The notes beneath the pieces were generated by a model. That model saw only the letters and a list, made by a program, of their open reading frames with translations. It was not told the origin of the DNA and did not search any database. A DNA stretch of 37,179 bases. Origin: Oscillospiraceae bacterium. Lineage in GTDB: Bacteria > Bacillota > Clostridia > Oscillospirales > Oscillospiraceae. Positions within the stretch are counted from its first letter, which is position 1. Every line of letters starts with the position of its first letter. Shown here one piece after another: positions 15,800-24,351 of the stretch. The stretch spans positions 1-37,179 of the forward strand of contig JAFQZN010000047.1 of assembly GCA_017405865.1 (NCBI GenBank), in the 5' to 3' direction. Both the position numbers and the translations under genes were made by a program.

Positions 15800-16786
15800 A
15801 TGCAAGGCGTTGCACTGACAAGTGAAGAACTGCGGAAGCTGCTGTCCTGCGGCTGTCCGGACGCGGTGGCGCTGTATCTCTACCGCAAGGCGGAGCAGCC
15901 GCTCGAGACGGCGCTGGACGCGCTGCATTTTACCGTACCGCAGATGGTCGGCGCGACGGAGTGCCTCAAGCAGCTCGGCCTGTGGGAATCGGCGCCTCGC
16001 CCGACGCTTCAGCCGGAGCGTCCCGTCTATTCCGAGGTCGACCTGAACCGCGCGCTGCGCAGCGCGTCGTTCAAGAAGCTGGTCGGCGAGGCACAGCGGA
16101 TGCTCGGGCGCACGGTATCCACGGAGGAATTAAAAACCCTGCTCGGATTCTCCGATTATCTGCATCTGCCCGCCGACGTGATCGGACTCTTGCTCTCTTA
16201 CTGCGTGGAGCGCAACCGTCGGAAAGGCATTCGCTCTCCCTCGATGCACACCATCGAAAAAGAGGCCTACCACTGGGCGGACGAGAACATTGACACGCTG
16301 GAGGCCGCCAGCTTTTACGTGCAGTCCCAGCTGCAGCTCCATTCCCGCATCCAGCAGCTGCGCCTGCACATGCAGATCGAGCAGCGCCGCCTGACCAGTC
16401 AGGAGGAGCAATATCTGACAAGCTGGATCCAGATGGGCTTTCCCGATCGGGCGATCCACCTTGCCTATGCGCGCACCTGCGAAAAAACCGGCGGTCTGCG
16501 CTGGGCCTACATGAATTCAATCTTAAAAAGCTGGCATGAAAAGAATCTGCATACGCCGCAGGAAATCGCCGCCGGCGACGTTGCGCCGACAGTCTCCCAG
16601 GCGAAGGGAAAGCAAGCTGCCTACCAGCGTCACGGAGACAAGCTGACGCCGTTGGCGCAGCGGGCTGTGCAGAAAGCGCTTGCCGAAGGGCAGGAGGAGG
16701 ATGAAGATGGCATACAGCGAACAGGTCCTGCGCCGCGCCAGGGAGCGTCTGGAGCAGGCGAAGGCGGAGCAGGAACGCGAAAATGA
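15800..16786 (+). CDS. DnaD-domain primosome protein
   Basis: A 328-residue DnaD-like protein. An N-terminal winged-helix-like part (about 1-70) is followed by helical DnaD (DDBH2-type) regions around residues 90-165 and 190-255, including WIQMGFPDRAIHLAYARTC and WAYMNSILKSWHEK, the characteristic end of the domain. DnaD helps remodel origin DNA and load helicase in Firmicutes. The reading frame overlaps the next gene by 80 bases, and the last 27 or so residues are Gly/Arg-rich and low in complexity, so the tail may be dispensable. AGGGAG precedes the start. Together with the next gene it forms a primosome/helicase-loader pair. Confidence 0.88.
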   Translation: MQGVALTSEELRKLLSCGCPDAVALYLYRKAEQPLETALDALHFTVPQMVGATECLKQLGLWESAPRPTLQPERPVYSEVDLNRALRSASFKKLVGEAQRMLGRTVSTEELKTLLGFSDYLHLPADVIGLLLSYCVERNRRKGIRSPSMHTIEKEAYHWADENIDTLEAASFYVQSQLQLHSRIQQLRLHMQIEQRRLTSQEEQYLTSWIQMGFPDRAIHLAYARTCEKTGGLRWAYMNSILKSWHEKNLHTPQEIAAGDVAPTVSQAKGKQAAYQRHGDKLTPLAQRAVQKALAEGQEEDEDGIQRTGPAPRQGASGAGEGGAGTRK

Positions 16787-17684
16787 CGCGCACCGCAAGG
16801 ACGCCTATGCGCGCTATCCGCGTCTGGAGGAGATCGACCGTGAGCTGCGCCTGACGATGACGCAGCTGATGGCCTCTGCTCTGCGGCAGGGTGAAGACCC
16901 TTCGCAGGCGATCGCGCAGATCCGCGACCGGAATCTTGCGCTGCAGCGCGAGCGGGAGTGGATTTTGGAGGCGGGCGAATTTGAAGAGGGCTATCTCGAC
17001 GATGCGCCGGTCTGCACCAAATGCGGCGGCCTCGGCTACGTCGGCTCGCAGATGTGCTCCTGCCTGCGCGAGCTATGCCGTCAGGAACAGAAAAAGGAGC
17101 TGACGAGCCTGCTCGGCAGCGGTCGGGAAACCTTCGACAGCTTCCGTCTGGATGTCTATCCGGACGCCTACGACCCGAAGCTCGGTGCCTCGCCGCGTCA
17201 ACTGATGAAATCCAATTTTAATATCTGCCGCCGATACGCGCAGAGCTTCGGTCCCGGCAGCGGCAGCCTGCTCTTTTCCGGGGCGACCGGTCTGGGGAAG
17301 ACCTTCCTCTCGGCCTGCATCGCACGTCAGGTCGCAGATCGTGGCTACAGCGTCGTGTATGAGACGGCGATCCGCCTGTTTTCCGACTTTGAAGCGGAAA
17401 AATTCGGCGGTGCGGCGGAGGAAAACCGCGGCAAAAGCCGCAAATACCTCGATTGCGACCTGCTGATCATCGACGATCTTGGGACGGAGATGACGACGCA
17501 GTTTACCGTCTCCATGCTGTATCACCTGCTGAACACCCGCATGATGGAAAACCGCGCCACCATTATTTCGACCAATCTCGCAGACACCGAGATCGAAAAC
17601 CGTTACAATCCGCAAATCGCGTCGCGTATCATCGGCACGTTCCGACTGGTGCAATTTGCCGGCGAGGACATTCGCCGCAGATAG
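16707..17684 (+). CDS. DnaC/DnaI-like helicase loader ATPase
   Basis: The 325-residue product has a charged, helical N-terminus and a cysteine cluster near residues 102-122 (CTKCGGLGY...MCSCLRELC), as in DnaI-type loaders where it binds zinc. A AAA+ domain follows, with Walker A GATGLGKTF (about 191-199) and Walker B LLIIDDLGTE. It loads the replicative helicase onto DNA. I choose ATG 16707 because the AGGAGG core (16692-16697) is nine bases upstream; ATG 16701 is too close. It overlaps dnaD by 80 bases, implying coupled translation. The family includes IstB and phage loaders, but the dnaD context supports a chromosomal role. Confidence 0.9.
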   Translation: MAYSEQVLRRARERLEQAKAEQERENDAHRKDAYARYPRLEEIDRELRLTMTQLMASALRQGEDPSQAIAQIRDRNLALQREREWILEAGEFEEGYLDDAPVCTKCGGLGYVGSQMCSCLRELCRQEQKKELTSLLGSGRETFDSFRLDVYPDAYDPKLGASPRQLMKSNFNICRRYAQSFGPGSGSLLFSGATGLGKTFLSACIARQVADRGYSVVYETAIRLFSDFEAEKFGGAAEENRGKSRKYLDCDLLIIDDLGTEMTTQFTVSMLYHLLNTRMMENRATIISTNLADTEIENRYNPQIASRIIGTFRLVQFAGEDIRRR

Positions 17685-17693
17685 GAGGACAAT

Positions 17694-18314
17694 ATGAAAG
17701 TTTTACTGTTGAACGGGAGCCCCAACGCGCACGGCTGCACCTATACTGCCCTGCGTGAGGTCGCGAAAACGCTCGAAAAGCACGAAATCGAAGCAGAGAT
17801 CTTCCAGATCGGCACGAAGCCCGTTGCCGGCTGCATTGCCTGCCGCACCTGCAAGAGCGGCCAGCCATGTATCTTCAACGACGGCGTGAACGAGCTTGCC
17901 GCCCGGCTGGATGAATTCGACGCGATCGTCGTCGGCGCGCCGGTCTACTACTCCGGCCCGAGCGGTCAGTCTACTGCCTTCCTTGACCGTCTGTTTTACA
18001 GCGCGAGTGCGAAACTGCGCGGCAAGCCCGGCGCAGCGGTCGTTTCCTGCCGCAGAGGCGGCGCAAGCGCGTCCTACGACCGGCTGAATAAGTATTTCGG
18101 CATCAATTCCATGCCGATTGTCACCTCGCAGTACTGGAATCAGGTCCACGGCAACACGCCGGAGGAGGTCCTGCAGGATGAAGAGGGCATGCAGACGATG
18201 CGCACGCTTGGCGAGAACATGGCGTGGCTCTTAAAGTGCATCGAAGCAGGCAAGGCTGCCGGCGTCCCCGCGCCGACGCAGGAAGCGTACGTACACACGA
18301 ATTTTATCCGCTAA
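17694..18314 (+). CDS. NADPH-dependent FMN reductase / iron-sulfur flavoprotein-like
   Basis: A 206-residue flavodoxin-fold protein. The FMN phosphate loop is near the start (LLNGSPNAHGCT), and GAPVYYSGPSGQ supplies the flavin-side loop. Cys47, Cys50, Cys53 and Cys59 form a CX2CX2CX5C motif like that of iron-sulfur flavoproteins (Isf), which carry a 4Fe-4S cluster and pass electrons in anaerobes. It begins nine bases after the helicase loader with AGGAGG upstream, so it is probably read from the same transcript; no functional tie to replication is seen. A very strong terminator follows. Confidence 0.85.
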   Translation: MKVLLLNGSPNAHGCTYTALREVAKTLEKHEIEAEIFQIGTKPVAGCIACRTCKSGQPCIFNDGVNELAARLDEFDAIVVGAPVYYSGPSGQSTAFLDRLFYSASAKLRGKPGAAVVSCRRGGASASYDRLNKYFGINSMPIVTSQYWNQVHGNTPEEVLQDEEGMQTMRTLGENMAWLLKCIEAGKAAGVPAPTQEAYVHTNFIR

Positions 18315-18364
18315 ACAATAGCGAACCGCCCCGTCCATTCGGACGGGGCGGTTCGCTATTGTTT
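18313..18364. terminator. Bidirectional terminator with a perfect 24-bp stem
   Basis: Bases 18313-18336 pair without mismatch with 18341-18364 around an ATTC tetraloop. The left arm begins AAACAATAGCGAACC and overlaps the last two bases of the flavoprotein stop. The right arm ends three bases before the stop of the convergent AAA-CYTH gene. The stem is much longer than the other terminators here. Confidence 0.9.
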
Positions 18365-18366
18365 GA

Positions 18367-19467
18367 TTACAACCTCTGCGAAATCGCGAGCTGGCGATTC
18401 TTATAGTCCGGATCGTCGGAAACGTCGCGCAGAACGGTGATCTCCGGCGGCAGCTCCACGCTGTCGCTTTCCGCGTAGCGGAACATGATTGCCTTGTCCT
18501 CGCAGAAGGGATAGACGTCGATCTCAAAACGCTGATCGCGATAGGTGAAGCGATACTTGATCTTATGCACCTGATGCAGCGCCGGATCGCCCTCCATGAG
18601 ATACTGGATATAGTCCTTCTGGGAGATCGTCTTCTCGGTGTCCCACTTCGTGCCGTCCTTCATCAGATGCTTTTCGGTGTAGAAGTAAAGGTACTCCGTA
18701 CCGTTGCGCTGCTGCCGTACGCGGCGCTCCACGCCCGGCTTCGTCTCGCGCAGATAGGTCTGCATCATGTCCAGTGCTGCGGTATTGTAGGAAGCGGCCA
18801 GCTGCTCCATATCGGGCAGGGCGATCAGGTACTTCTTCTTGCGCGGCATCGGCTCCGGCTCGCCGACGACACGGAAGATCTCCTGCAGGGCGCGCTTGAT
18901 CTTGTCGGCAAAATTCACGGAGTTGTCAATGATCTTGAGGTTAGGGTGCGAGCTCCATGCGCGCAGCGTACGGTCGTCGAGATCCCGTGCCTCCTCCAGC
19001 GTCTCGGTTCGCGCCTTGTTGTTGTAGCTATACGCAAACTCTGCCCCCTTGGCGCAGGTAACGAGATGGAGGACCAGATCGTAGTGGGTCAGAATTTCCG
19101 CCTCGGTGAGGCCGAATTTTGCCAGTGTCGCGACAAAGTCCTCGTCGGAAATATACGCCTTGTCGTCCATAACCGCGCGGTCGTAGATGATCAGGATCTT
19201 CTCTTCGGGGACGATCTGTGCTGCGTCAAGCGCCAGCTTTTCCTTGTGCAGCTGGTCGGCAATGACGAAATCCTGGAATGCCAGCATCGACATACAGTTG
19301 TCAAACGGCTTGATGTGAAACTGGGAGATCAGCTCCGAGGCTGTCTCGGGGATCGTGATGACACGCCAGCCGTCCTCCGTGAACAGCTTCATCACGTGGC
19401 TGGTCAGCGTCGTCTTGCCCGCGCTGGGGCCGCCCGTCAGGACGATTCTGACAATTTGTTTTTCCAT
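18367..19467 (-). CDS. AAA (NadR/Ttd14-like) ATPase fused to a CYTH-like domain
   Basis: The 366-residue product has an N-terminal P-loop kinase-like domain, with Walker A GGPSAGKTT (residues 12-20), PETASELI, and a YDRAVMDDKAY stretch like the AAA_28 family. From about residue 215 a second domain begins (KKKYLIALPD...), with alternating charged strands (RRVRQQRNGTEYLYFYTEK, IKYRFTYRDQRFEIDVYPF) that resemble CYTH triphosphate-tunnel proteins. This layout recalls the Ttd14 protein of animals. CYTH domains bind triphosphates or polyphosphate; the role in bacteria is not known to me. ATG 19467 is chosen with GGAAAGG upstream; the longer TTG start lacks support. It has its own promoter. Confidence 0.75.
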   Translation of the reverse strand: MEKQIVRIVLTGGPSAGKTTLTSHVMKLFTEDGWRVITIPETASELISQFHIKPFDNCMSMLAFQDFVIADQLHKEKLALDAAQIVPEEKILIIYDRAVMDDKAYISDEDFVATLAKFGLTEAEILTHYDLVLHLVTCAKGAEFAYSYNNKARTETLEEARDLDDRTLRAWSSHPNLKIIDNSVNFADKIKRALQEIFRVVGEPEPMPRKKKYLIALPDMEQLAASYNTAALDMMQTYLRETKPGVERRVRQQRNGTEYLYFYTEKHLMKDGTKWDTEKTISQKDYIQYLMEGDPALHQVHKIKYRFTYRDQRFEIDVYPFCEDKAIMFRYAESDSVELPPEITVLRDVSDDPDYKNRQLAISQRL

Positions 19468-19500
19468 GTGCAACCCGCCTTTCCAAGAATCTGACAATGT

Positions 19501-19529
19501 ATTTTACCAGATATTAAAAGTAATTTCAA
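19501..19529 (-). promoter_or_regulatory. Sigma-A promoter for the AAA-CYTH gene
   Basis: On the minus strand -35 TTGAAA (19524-19529), 17-bp spacer, -10 TAAAAT (19501-19506), about 34 bases before the start at 19467. Confidence 0.7.
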
Positions 19530-19536
19530 GTGGATT

Positions 19537-20193
19537 CTATCCCGCCGACAAAAAAGCGCCGAATTCAGCGACCGTCTTGAAATACAGGTCGCAGTTTTGC
19601 CGCATGAACTGCTCGATCTGCGGTATGTCGTTCGCCCAGCCCGCCGCCGCAAAGCGAATGCCTGCGGCGCGCGCCATGTCGTAGCCGGGCTTCAGATCGT
19701 CCAGCACAAGCAAGTCTTCCCTGCCCAGTCCGAGCTGCTCCATGATGCTCTGCAGCGGATAGGCGCTCGGCTTGCGCTGATGGACCGGCGTTTCCCAGCC
19801 GAAGACCATATCCGGCTCCGGCAGCCCGTTTGCCCGGTAATCACGCAGAATGTTCTTTGACAGCGAATGGGACACGACACACAGCAGTCCGCCCGCGTTT
19901 TTGTGCGTCCACAGGATCTCGCGCATTCCCTTGTAGACCTGCGGGATATGCTCCTGCACATAGGCGTCCCAGAAGCGATGCTCCTCGCGGAGCATCTCGT
20001 CGTCCATGCCGATCTCGTCGCGGAACAGCTCCAGCGTACCGGGAGAAAAATTCTTCAAAAAATACTCCTCGAGCGTGTAGTGAAGCTGCGGATAATGGAT
20101 CGCCATAAACTCGCAAAAGCTCGGGAAATGCACCGTTGCCGTGCTGTTGACAACGGTATCGTCGTGATCGACGACCAAACATGGATACTTCAT
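19537..20193 (-). CDS. HAD-superfamily phosphatase
   Basis: A 218-residue HAD hydrolase with motif I DHDDT (Asp9 nucleophile, Asp11), motif II Ser in VVSHS, motif III Lys in HQRKPS, and motif IV LDDLKPG. An alpha-helical cap lies between motifs I and II, as in phosphoglycolate-phosphatase/beta-phosphoglucomutase relatives. It removes phosphate from a small metabolite; the substrate cannot be told. GGAGG precedes the start. Its promoter (20220-20248) is covered by an imperfect 11-bp palindrome, so control by a repressor is likely. Confidence 0.88.
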   Translation of the reverse strand: MKYPCLVVDHDDTVVNSTATVHFPSFCEFMAIHYPQLHYTLEEYFLKNFSPGTLELFRDEIGMDDEMLREEHRFWDAYVQEHIPQVYKGMREILWTHKNAGGLLCVVSHSLSKNILRDYRANGLPEPDMVFGWETPVHQRKPSAYPLQSIMEQLGLGREDLLVLDDLKPGYDMARAAGIRFAAAGWANDIPQIEQFMRQNCDLYFKTVAEFGAFLSAG

Positions 20194-20210
20194 TGCTCGC
20201 CTCCAAATGA

Positions 20211-20240
20211 TCTGTCGTGATTATAACAAATCTCGACAGA
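20211..20240. promoter_or_regulatory. Candidate operator over the HAD-gene -10
   Basis: TCTGTCGTGAT (20211-20221) and ATCTCGACAGA (20230-20240) are inverted repeats with one mismatch around eight bases. They cover the -10 and much of the spacer of the promoter at 20220-20248. I do not recognise the motif. Confidence 0.45.
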
Positions 20241-20248
20241 AAAAGCAA
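20220..20248 (-). promoter_or_regulatory. Sigma-A promoter for the HAD gene
   Basis: On the minus strand -35 TTGCTT (20243-20248), 17-bp spacer, -10 TATAAT (20220-20225). Confidence 0.75.
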
Positions 20249-20257
20249 GAAAACAGC

Positions 20258-20285
20258 GCCGCGCTGCGGGAATCCGCAGCGCGGC
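20258..20285 (-). terminator. Terminator after the SLH surface protein
   Basis: A perfect 12-bp GC-rich stem, GCCGCGCTGCGG (20258-20269) and CCGCAGCGCGGC (20274-20285), lies 10 bp beyond the stop at 20296. On the minus strand it is followed by CGCTGTTTTCTT, a moderate T run. It closes the U32-maf-mre-mrdA-SLH unit. Confidence 0.75.
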
Positions 20286-20295
20286 AATTGTTACA

Positions 20296-22260
20296 TTATT
20301 CCGCCATGGCGCGGTAGAGGAAGGTCACGATCTGCCCGCGCGTGCAGGTCGCGTTTGGGCTGAACGTCGTCGCGCCCGTGCCGTTCGTGATCTGCGGCTC
20401 GTGGCTTACCGCCCAGAGCACCGCCGTGGTGTAGTACTCGCCGGTCTTCACGTCCTTGAACGGGTTCGCCGTGCTCTTCGGCTGCGGCTCGCCCCCCGCG
20501 CGCCACAGGAAGGTCACAACGTGCGCGCGTGTGCAGGGGGCGTTCGGGCTGAAGGTCGTTGCGCTCGTGCCGGTGGTCACGCCGTTCTCCGCAGCCCACA
20601 AAACCGCCTTGTAATAGTAATCACTTTCCTTGACGTCCTTGAACGGATTGTCCGAACGCTTCGGCTCCGGGCAGCCGTTGGCGCGCCACAGGAAGGTCAC
20701 GACCTGTCCGCGCGTACAGGCGGCATTAGGGCTGAACGTTGTCGCGCTCGTGCCGTTCGTGATCTGCGGCTCGTTCCCGACTGCCCAGATCACCGCGTCG
20801 TAGTAATAATCCTCTGCCTTGACGTCCTTGAAGGGGTTTTGTGTCACGGGCGGCTTGTACCCCGGATCCTTTGCGCCGCAGACGGTGCAGACGCCGTCAA
20901 CGTAGCTGTGCGGGAGCATCGGAACGACCTCCTGCGCAACCTTGTAGTCGCAGCGCGCGCAATGGCTTCCTTCCGTCAGACCGGTTTCGGTGCAGGTGGC
21001 AGGCTTCGCCGCGTCTACGACGAGGTCGTGCCCCAGCGCGGCGACGTAGTCGGCAACGTAGCTGTCGCCGCAGACGCAGGTGTAGGTCGTATAGCCCTGC
21101 TCCGTGCAGGTCGGCGCCGTCACGGTCGCCGTGTAGGAGTGGACGTGTGAAAGCTCCGGGACGTATTCCTTTCTCGTCTCGCCGCAGCGCTTGCAGGTGA
21201 AGGTCTTTTCGCCGGGCGTCGTTTCCGTCGGCTCGACGGTGATGACGCCGTCATCCCAGTCATGCCCCAGCGCGGGAACGTTCTCCTGTTCGAGGCGGTA
21301 ATCGCAGCGCGTGCAGTACTCGCCGGCGGTCAAGCCGGCCTCGAGGCAGGTCGCCGGGACTTCCCCGAGCATCACGATATCGTGTCCCAGTGCGGGGATC
21401 GCCGTCTCGGAAACCGTCTCGCCGCAGTCGTCGCAAACCGTTCTGTCATAGCCCGGCTCGGTACAGGTCGCGTCTGCGTGTTCCGAATGGGTATGCGGAT
21501 GGAGGCAGGGGGCGCAGTGGATTTCCGCGCCGGTGAGACACTCGTTCATTTCTCCGACGGTGATTTTGTTCCATTTTGCTTCAATGCCGCCGTAGAAAAC
21601 GTCAGTCAGCTTGAAGCAGTCGAGGAAGGCCGCCTGCCCGATGCTCGTCACGCTTTCGGGGATCGTCACGCTGGTCAGCGCGCCGCAATAGGCAAATACG
21701 TACGAGCCGATGCCCGTCAGGCCGCTGCCGATCGTCACACTCGTCAGCCCGGAGCAGCGGTAGAACGCCCAGTCGCCGAGGCTTGTCACGCTGTCGGGGA
21801 TCGTAACGGCGGTCAGCTTCTCACAGCCGTTGAACGCATCCTTGCCGATGCTCGTCACGCCCTCCGGGATCGTCACGCCCGTCAGCCCGGAGCAGCCTGC
21901 AAAGGCGCTGCTGCCGATGCTCTTCACGCTGTCGGAAATCGCCACAGCCGTCAGTCTGGTGCATAATTGGAACGCGCCGCTGCAAATGCCCGTCACGCCG
22001 TTTGCGACGGTGGCGGTGCGGATCGAGCCGCTGTAATCCAGCCACGGGCTGCTCGTCATCTCCCCCGTGCCGGTGACCGTCAGAACGCCGCTCGTTTTGT
22101 TCAGCTCCCACTTTACGCTCTCGCCGCAGGTGCCCGAGACGATGTCGTCAAAGGGATCGGGCGGGAGGATGATGTCCGCGCTCGCGGTCAAAAACGCAGC
22201 AGGCAGCAGCGCGCAAAGCATTGCTGCCGCAAGCAGGATCGAAAGAATGCGCCGTTTCAT
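20296..22260 (-). CDS. Secreted surface protein with leucine-rich repeats, Cys repeats and three SLH domains
   Basis: The 654-residue product has a signal peptide (cut near Ala27-Asp29). BspA/LRR_5-type repeats follow (about 75-220; units such as LTSVTIPESVTSIGQAAFLDC). Next come five or six Cys/His units (about 250-465) with ATCTEPGY, CxxC and PALGHD motifs. Three SLH domains (about 470-654) each carry a TTFSPN element and end in FLWRA or FLYRA. SLH domains bind pyruvylated wall polymers, so the protein is displayed on the cell surface. LRR_5 and PALGHD repeats are common in gut-bacterial adhesins. GGAGG precedes the ATG. It starts 21 bp after mrdA, probably as the last gene of the shape operon. 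Confidence 0.9.
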   Translation of the reverse strand: MKRRILSILLAAAMLCALLPAAFLTASADIILPPDPFDDIVSGTCGESVKWELNKTSGVLTVTGTGEMTSSPWLDYSGSIRTATVANGVTGICSGAFQLCTRLTAVAISDSVKSIGSSAFAGCSGLTGVTIPEGVTSIGKDAFNGCEKLTAVTIPDSVTSLGDWAFYRCSGLTSVTIGSGLTGIGSYVFAYCGALTSVTIPESVTSIGQAAFLDCFKLTDVFYGGIEAKWNKITVGEMNECLTGAEIHCAPCLHPHTHSEHADATCTEPGYDRTVCDDCGETVSETAIPALGHDIVMLGEVPATCLEAGLTAGEYCTRCDYRLEQENVPALGHDWDDGVITVEPTETTPGEKTFTCKRCGETRKEYVPELSHVHSYTATVTAPTCTEQGYTTYTCVCGDSYVADYVAALGHDLVVDAAKPATCTETGLTEGSHCARCDYKVAQEVVPMLPHSYVDGVCTVCGAKDPGYKPPVTQNPFKDVKAEDYYYDAVIWAVGNEPQITNGTSATTFSPNAACTRGQVVTFLWRANGCPEPKRSDNPFKDVKESDYYYKAVLWAAENGVTTGTSATTFSPNAPCTRAHVVTFLWRAGGEPQPKSTANPFKDVKTGEYYTTAVLWAVSHEPQITNGTGATTFSPNATCTRGQIVTFLYRAMAE

Positions 22261-22281
22261 ATGGTTTACCTCCGAAAGAGT

Positions 22282-24351
22282 TTAATTCGTTCTGTATTCT
22301 GCCGGAACGGTATCCAGCTCACCGCTCGCGGAGAAATAGTAGTCCAGCATCGCCTTGGCGATCTTGCCGAGATTGCCGCCCTGCGCGCCCTTCTCCACGT
22401 AGACCATGATCGCGATCTGCGGATCGTCCGCAGGTGCGAAAATGACAAACGAGCCGTGGTCAGAGCCGCCGGAGCCGTGCTCTGCGGTGCCGGTCTTGGC
22501 GCAGACCGTAATCGGATAATCGAAGAATATGGTAGAAGCCGTGCCGGTCTTGGCGGACATCTTCATGCCGTCGATATACGCAGAGTACGCCTCGTCGTTG
22601 ATCTCGAACTGATTGAGGATCGTCGGCTCCGTCTGATAGACCAGCTCCTCATAGTCCGACGAAAGCACACGGCGCAGGAAGGTCGCCTGATAGCGCGTGC
22701 CGCGGTTGGCAAGGGTGGCAACGTAGGAGCAGAGCTGCATCGGTGTGTAGCGGTGCTCGGACTGGCCGATGGCCGCCTGCACGAGGTCGCCGCCGTACCA
22801 GACGGAATAGTCGCCCTGATACAGCGCATCCTTGACCTCTGGATTGGCTCTGCGTCCGACGGATTCGGGCAGCTCGATGCCCGTATGCTCGCCGAGGCCG
22901 AATTCCTTTGCCGTCTGGTCAATCAGGTCGATGCCGGTCAGCCAACCGAGCTCGTAGAAGAAGTAGTTGCAGGAGACCTCCAGCGCGCGCCGGACATCCA
23001 AAACGCCGTGCGTCGCCTTTGCCGTCGTCCATAACATGCAGCGCGGCCAGTAGCCGACGTCCGCAAAGCGCATATAGATACCCTCATCCCTCACCTGGAA
23101 GTCGGGCGAAACGATGTTGTTGTTCAGCGCGGCGACCGTCGTGACCATTTTGAAAACCGAGCCGGGCGGATAGGTCGCCGTCAACGCGCGGTTATACAGC
23201 GGGTCAAACTTTTCGTGCGTGATCTCGTCGTAATCCTCAAAGAAGCGGGACAGATCGTAGGTCGGATAGCTCGCGCAGGCAAGCACCTCGCCGGTCTTGA
23301 CCGACATGGCGACGACCGCGCCGCCCTCGGCGTCCATGCCCGCCTGCTTCGCGCCGATGCCGTTCTCGCGCAGGTCGAGGATCAGCTTTTCCAGCTCGTC
23401 CTCCGCAACCTTCTGCAGGTTGATGTCGATCGCCAGCTCAACGTTATTGCCGGCGACCGGCTCCTTGATATAATGCTCCTCGACGATCTTGCCGTCCTCG
23501 GTGATGACGGTCTCGCGCAGGCCGTCCGTGCCGTGAAGCTCCAGCTCAAACGCCTGCTCCAGACCCGCCTGTCCGACCTTTGCGTCCATTTCATAGTCGT
23601 AGTCTTTATAGAACTCCCACTGCTCCCCGTTCATATCGCCGACGTAGCCGAGGATGTGCGCGGCATAGTCCGTGTGGTATTCGCGCACGGTGGAGGTCGT
23701 CACGCCGACGCCCGGGACGTTCAGCTCCATCAGGGAGGCAAGAGAGACGGCGTCGATATCGTCGACCAGCTCGTAAACCGGCAGGTTGGTGCAGTGCCGC
23801 AGCTCCAGCTCGTAGCGCACGGAAATGACCGTTCTGATCTCCTCCTCCGTCCAGGTATCGGGCAGATGGTAGCGCTCCCGCAGGCGGCGCACCAGCTGCG
23901 GCGCGGAGATGTCGATGTCCCAGTCGCGCTCGTTCAAATAGTCGCGGAAATAACCGTTCCACGCCGAGGAGTACTGGCCGGTCGTGTATTCATAGGGTTT
24001 CTCCCGGGTGACCGGGAAATGGTCAATGATCGGCAGATCCAGCTGACGGCAGAGATTGGTCAGCTGCCGCAGGTTTTCATTCGGATCCTCCGAGCTGAAC
24101 AGCACGTCGTAGAACAGCATGATGTTGAACGAAGCGCGGTTTGCGATCAGCACATTGCCGTTGCGGTCGAGGATCTCGCCGCGCGCGGCCGTCACGCGGG
24201 TCCAGTAGGTAAACGTGTTGGTGGCGTTTGCCGATTTGGCTGCGCCCTCCTTCACCTGCAGCCCGTAAAGGCGGACGGTGAAGACGCCCATCACGATCAC
24301 GATCAGCAGGACAAGCGCGAGAATGCGGAAAGAGTATTTACTACGATTCAT
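22282..24351 (-). CDS. mrdA: Penicillin-binding protein 2 (rod-shape transpeptidase)
   Basis: PBP2 makes peptide cross-links in lateral wall with RodA and MreBCD. From ATG 24351 it has 689 residues: a membrane anchor (about 9-27), a dimerisation domain with RGEILDRNGNVL, and a transpeptidase domain. The transpeptidase has the SxxK motif SVFK (398-401, active Ser398), SCN (460-462) and KTGTA (619-623). A second SAKTGTAS string precedes the true KTG motif by 18 residues; its position matches the usual GTAS/YF segment, so it is probably coincidence. The start lies within the end of mreD (11-base overlap) after GGAGA. A longer start at 24426 would add out-of-frame mreD sequence. Confidence 0.95.
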   Translation of the reverse strand: MNRSKYSFRILALVLLIVIVMGVFTVRLYGLQVKEGAAKSANATNTFTYWTRVTAARGEILDRNGNVLIANRASFNIMLFYDVLFSSEDPNENLRQLTNLCRQLDLPIIDHFPVTREKPYEYTTGQYSSAWNGYFRDYLNERDWDIDISAPQLVRRLRERYHLPDTWTEEEIRTVISVRYELELRHCTNLPVYELVDDIDAVSLASLMELNVPGVGVTTSTVREYHTDYAAHILGYVGDMNGEQWEFYKDYDYEMDAKVGQAGLEQAFELELHGTDGLRETVITEDGKIVEEHYIKEPVAGNNVELAIDINLQKVAEDELEKLILDLRENGIGAKQAGMDAEGGAVVAMSVKTGEVLACASYPTYDLSRFFEDYDEITHEKFDPLYNRALTATYPPGSVFKMVTTVAALNNNIVSPDFQVRDEGIYMRFADVGYWPRCMLWTTAKATHGVLDVRRALEVSCNYFFYELGWLTGIDLIDQTAKEFGLGEHTGIELPESVGRRANPEVKDALYQGDYSVWYGGDLVQAAIGQSEHRYTPMQLCSYVATLANRGTRYQATFLRRVLSSDYEELVYQTEPTILNQFEINDEAYSAYIDGMKMSAKTGTASTIFFDYPITVCAKTGTAEHGSGGSDHGSFVIFAPADDPQIAIMVYVEKGAQGGNLGKIAKAMLDYYFSASGELDTVPAEYRTN

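Noticed and set aside
22430-22560. Duplicated KTG motif as sign of a disrupted PBP2
   Set aside because: The frame is intact and the first SAKTGTAS falls where the family usually has a GTAS-like segment; only the second KTG is at the catalytic spacing.
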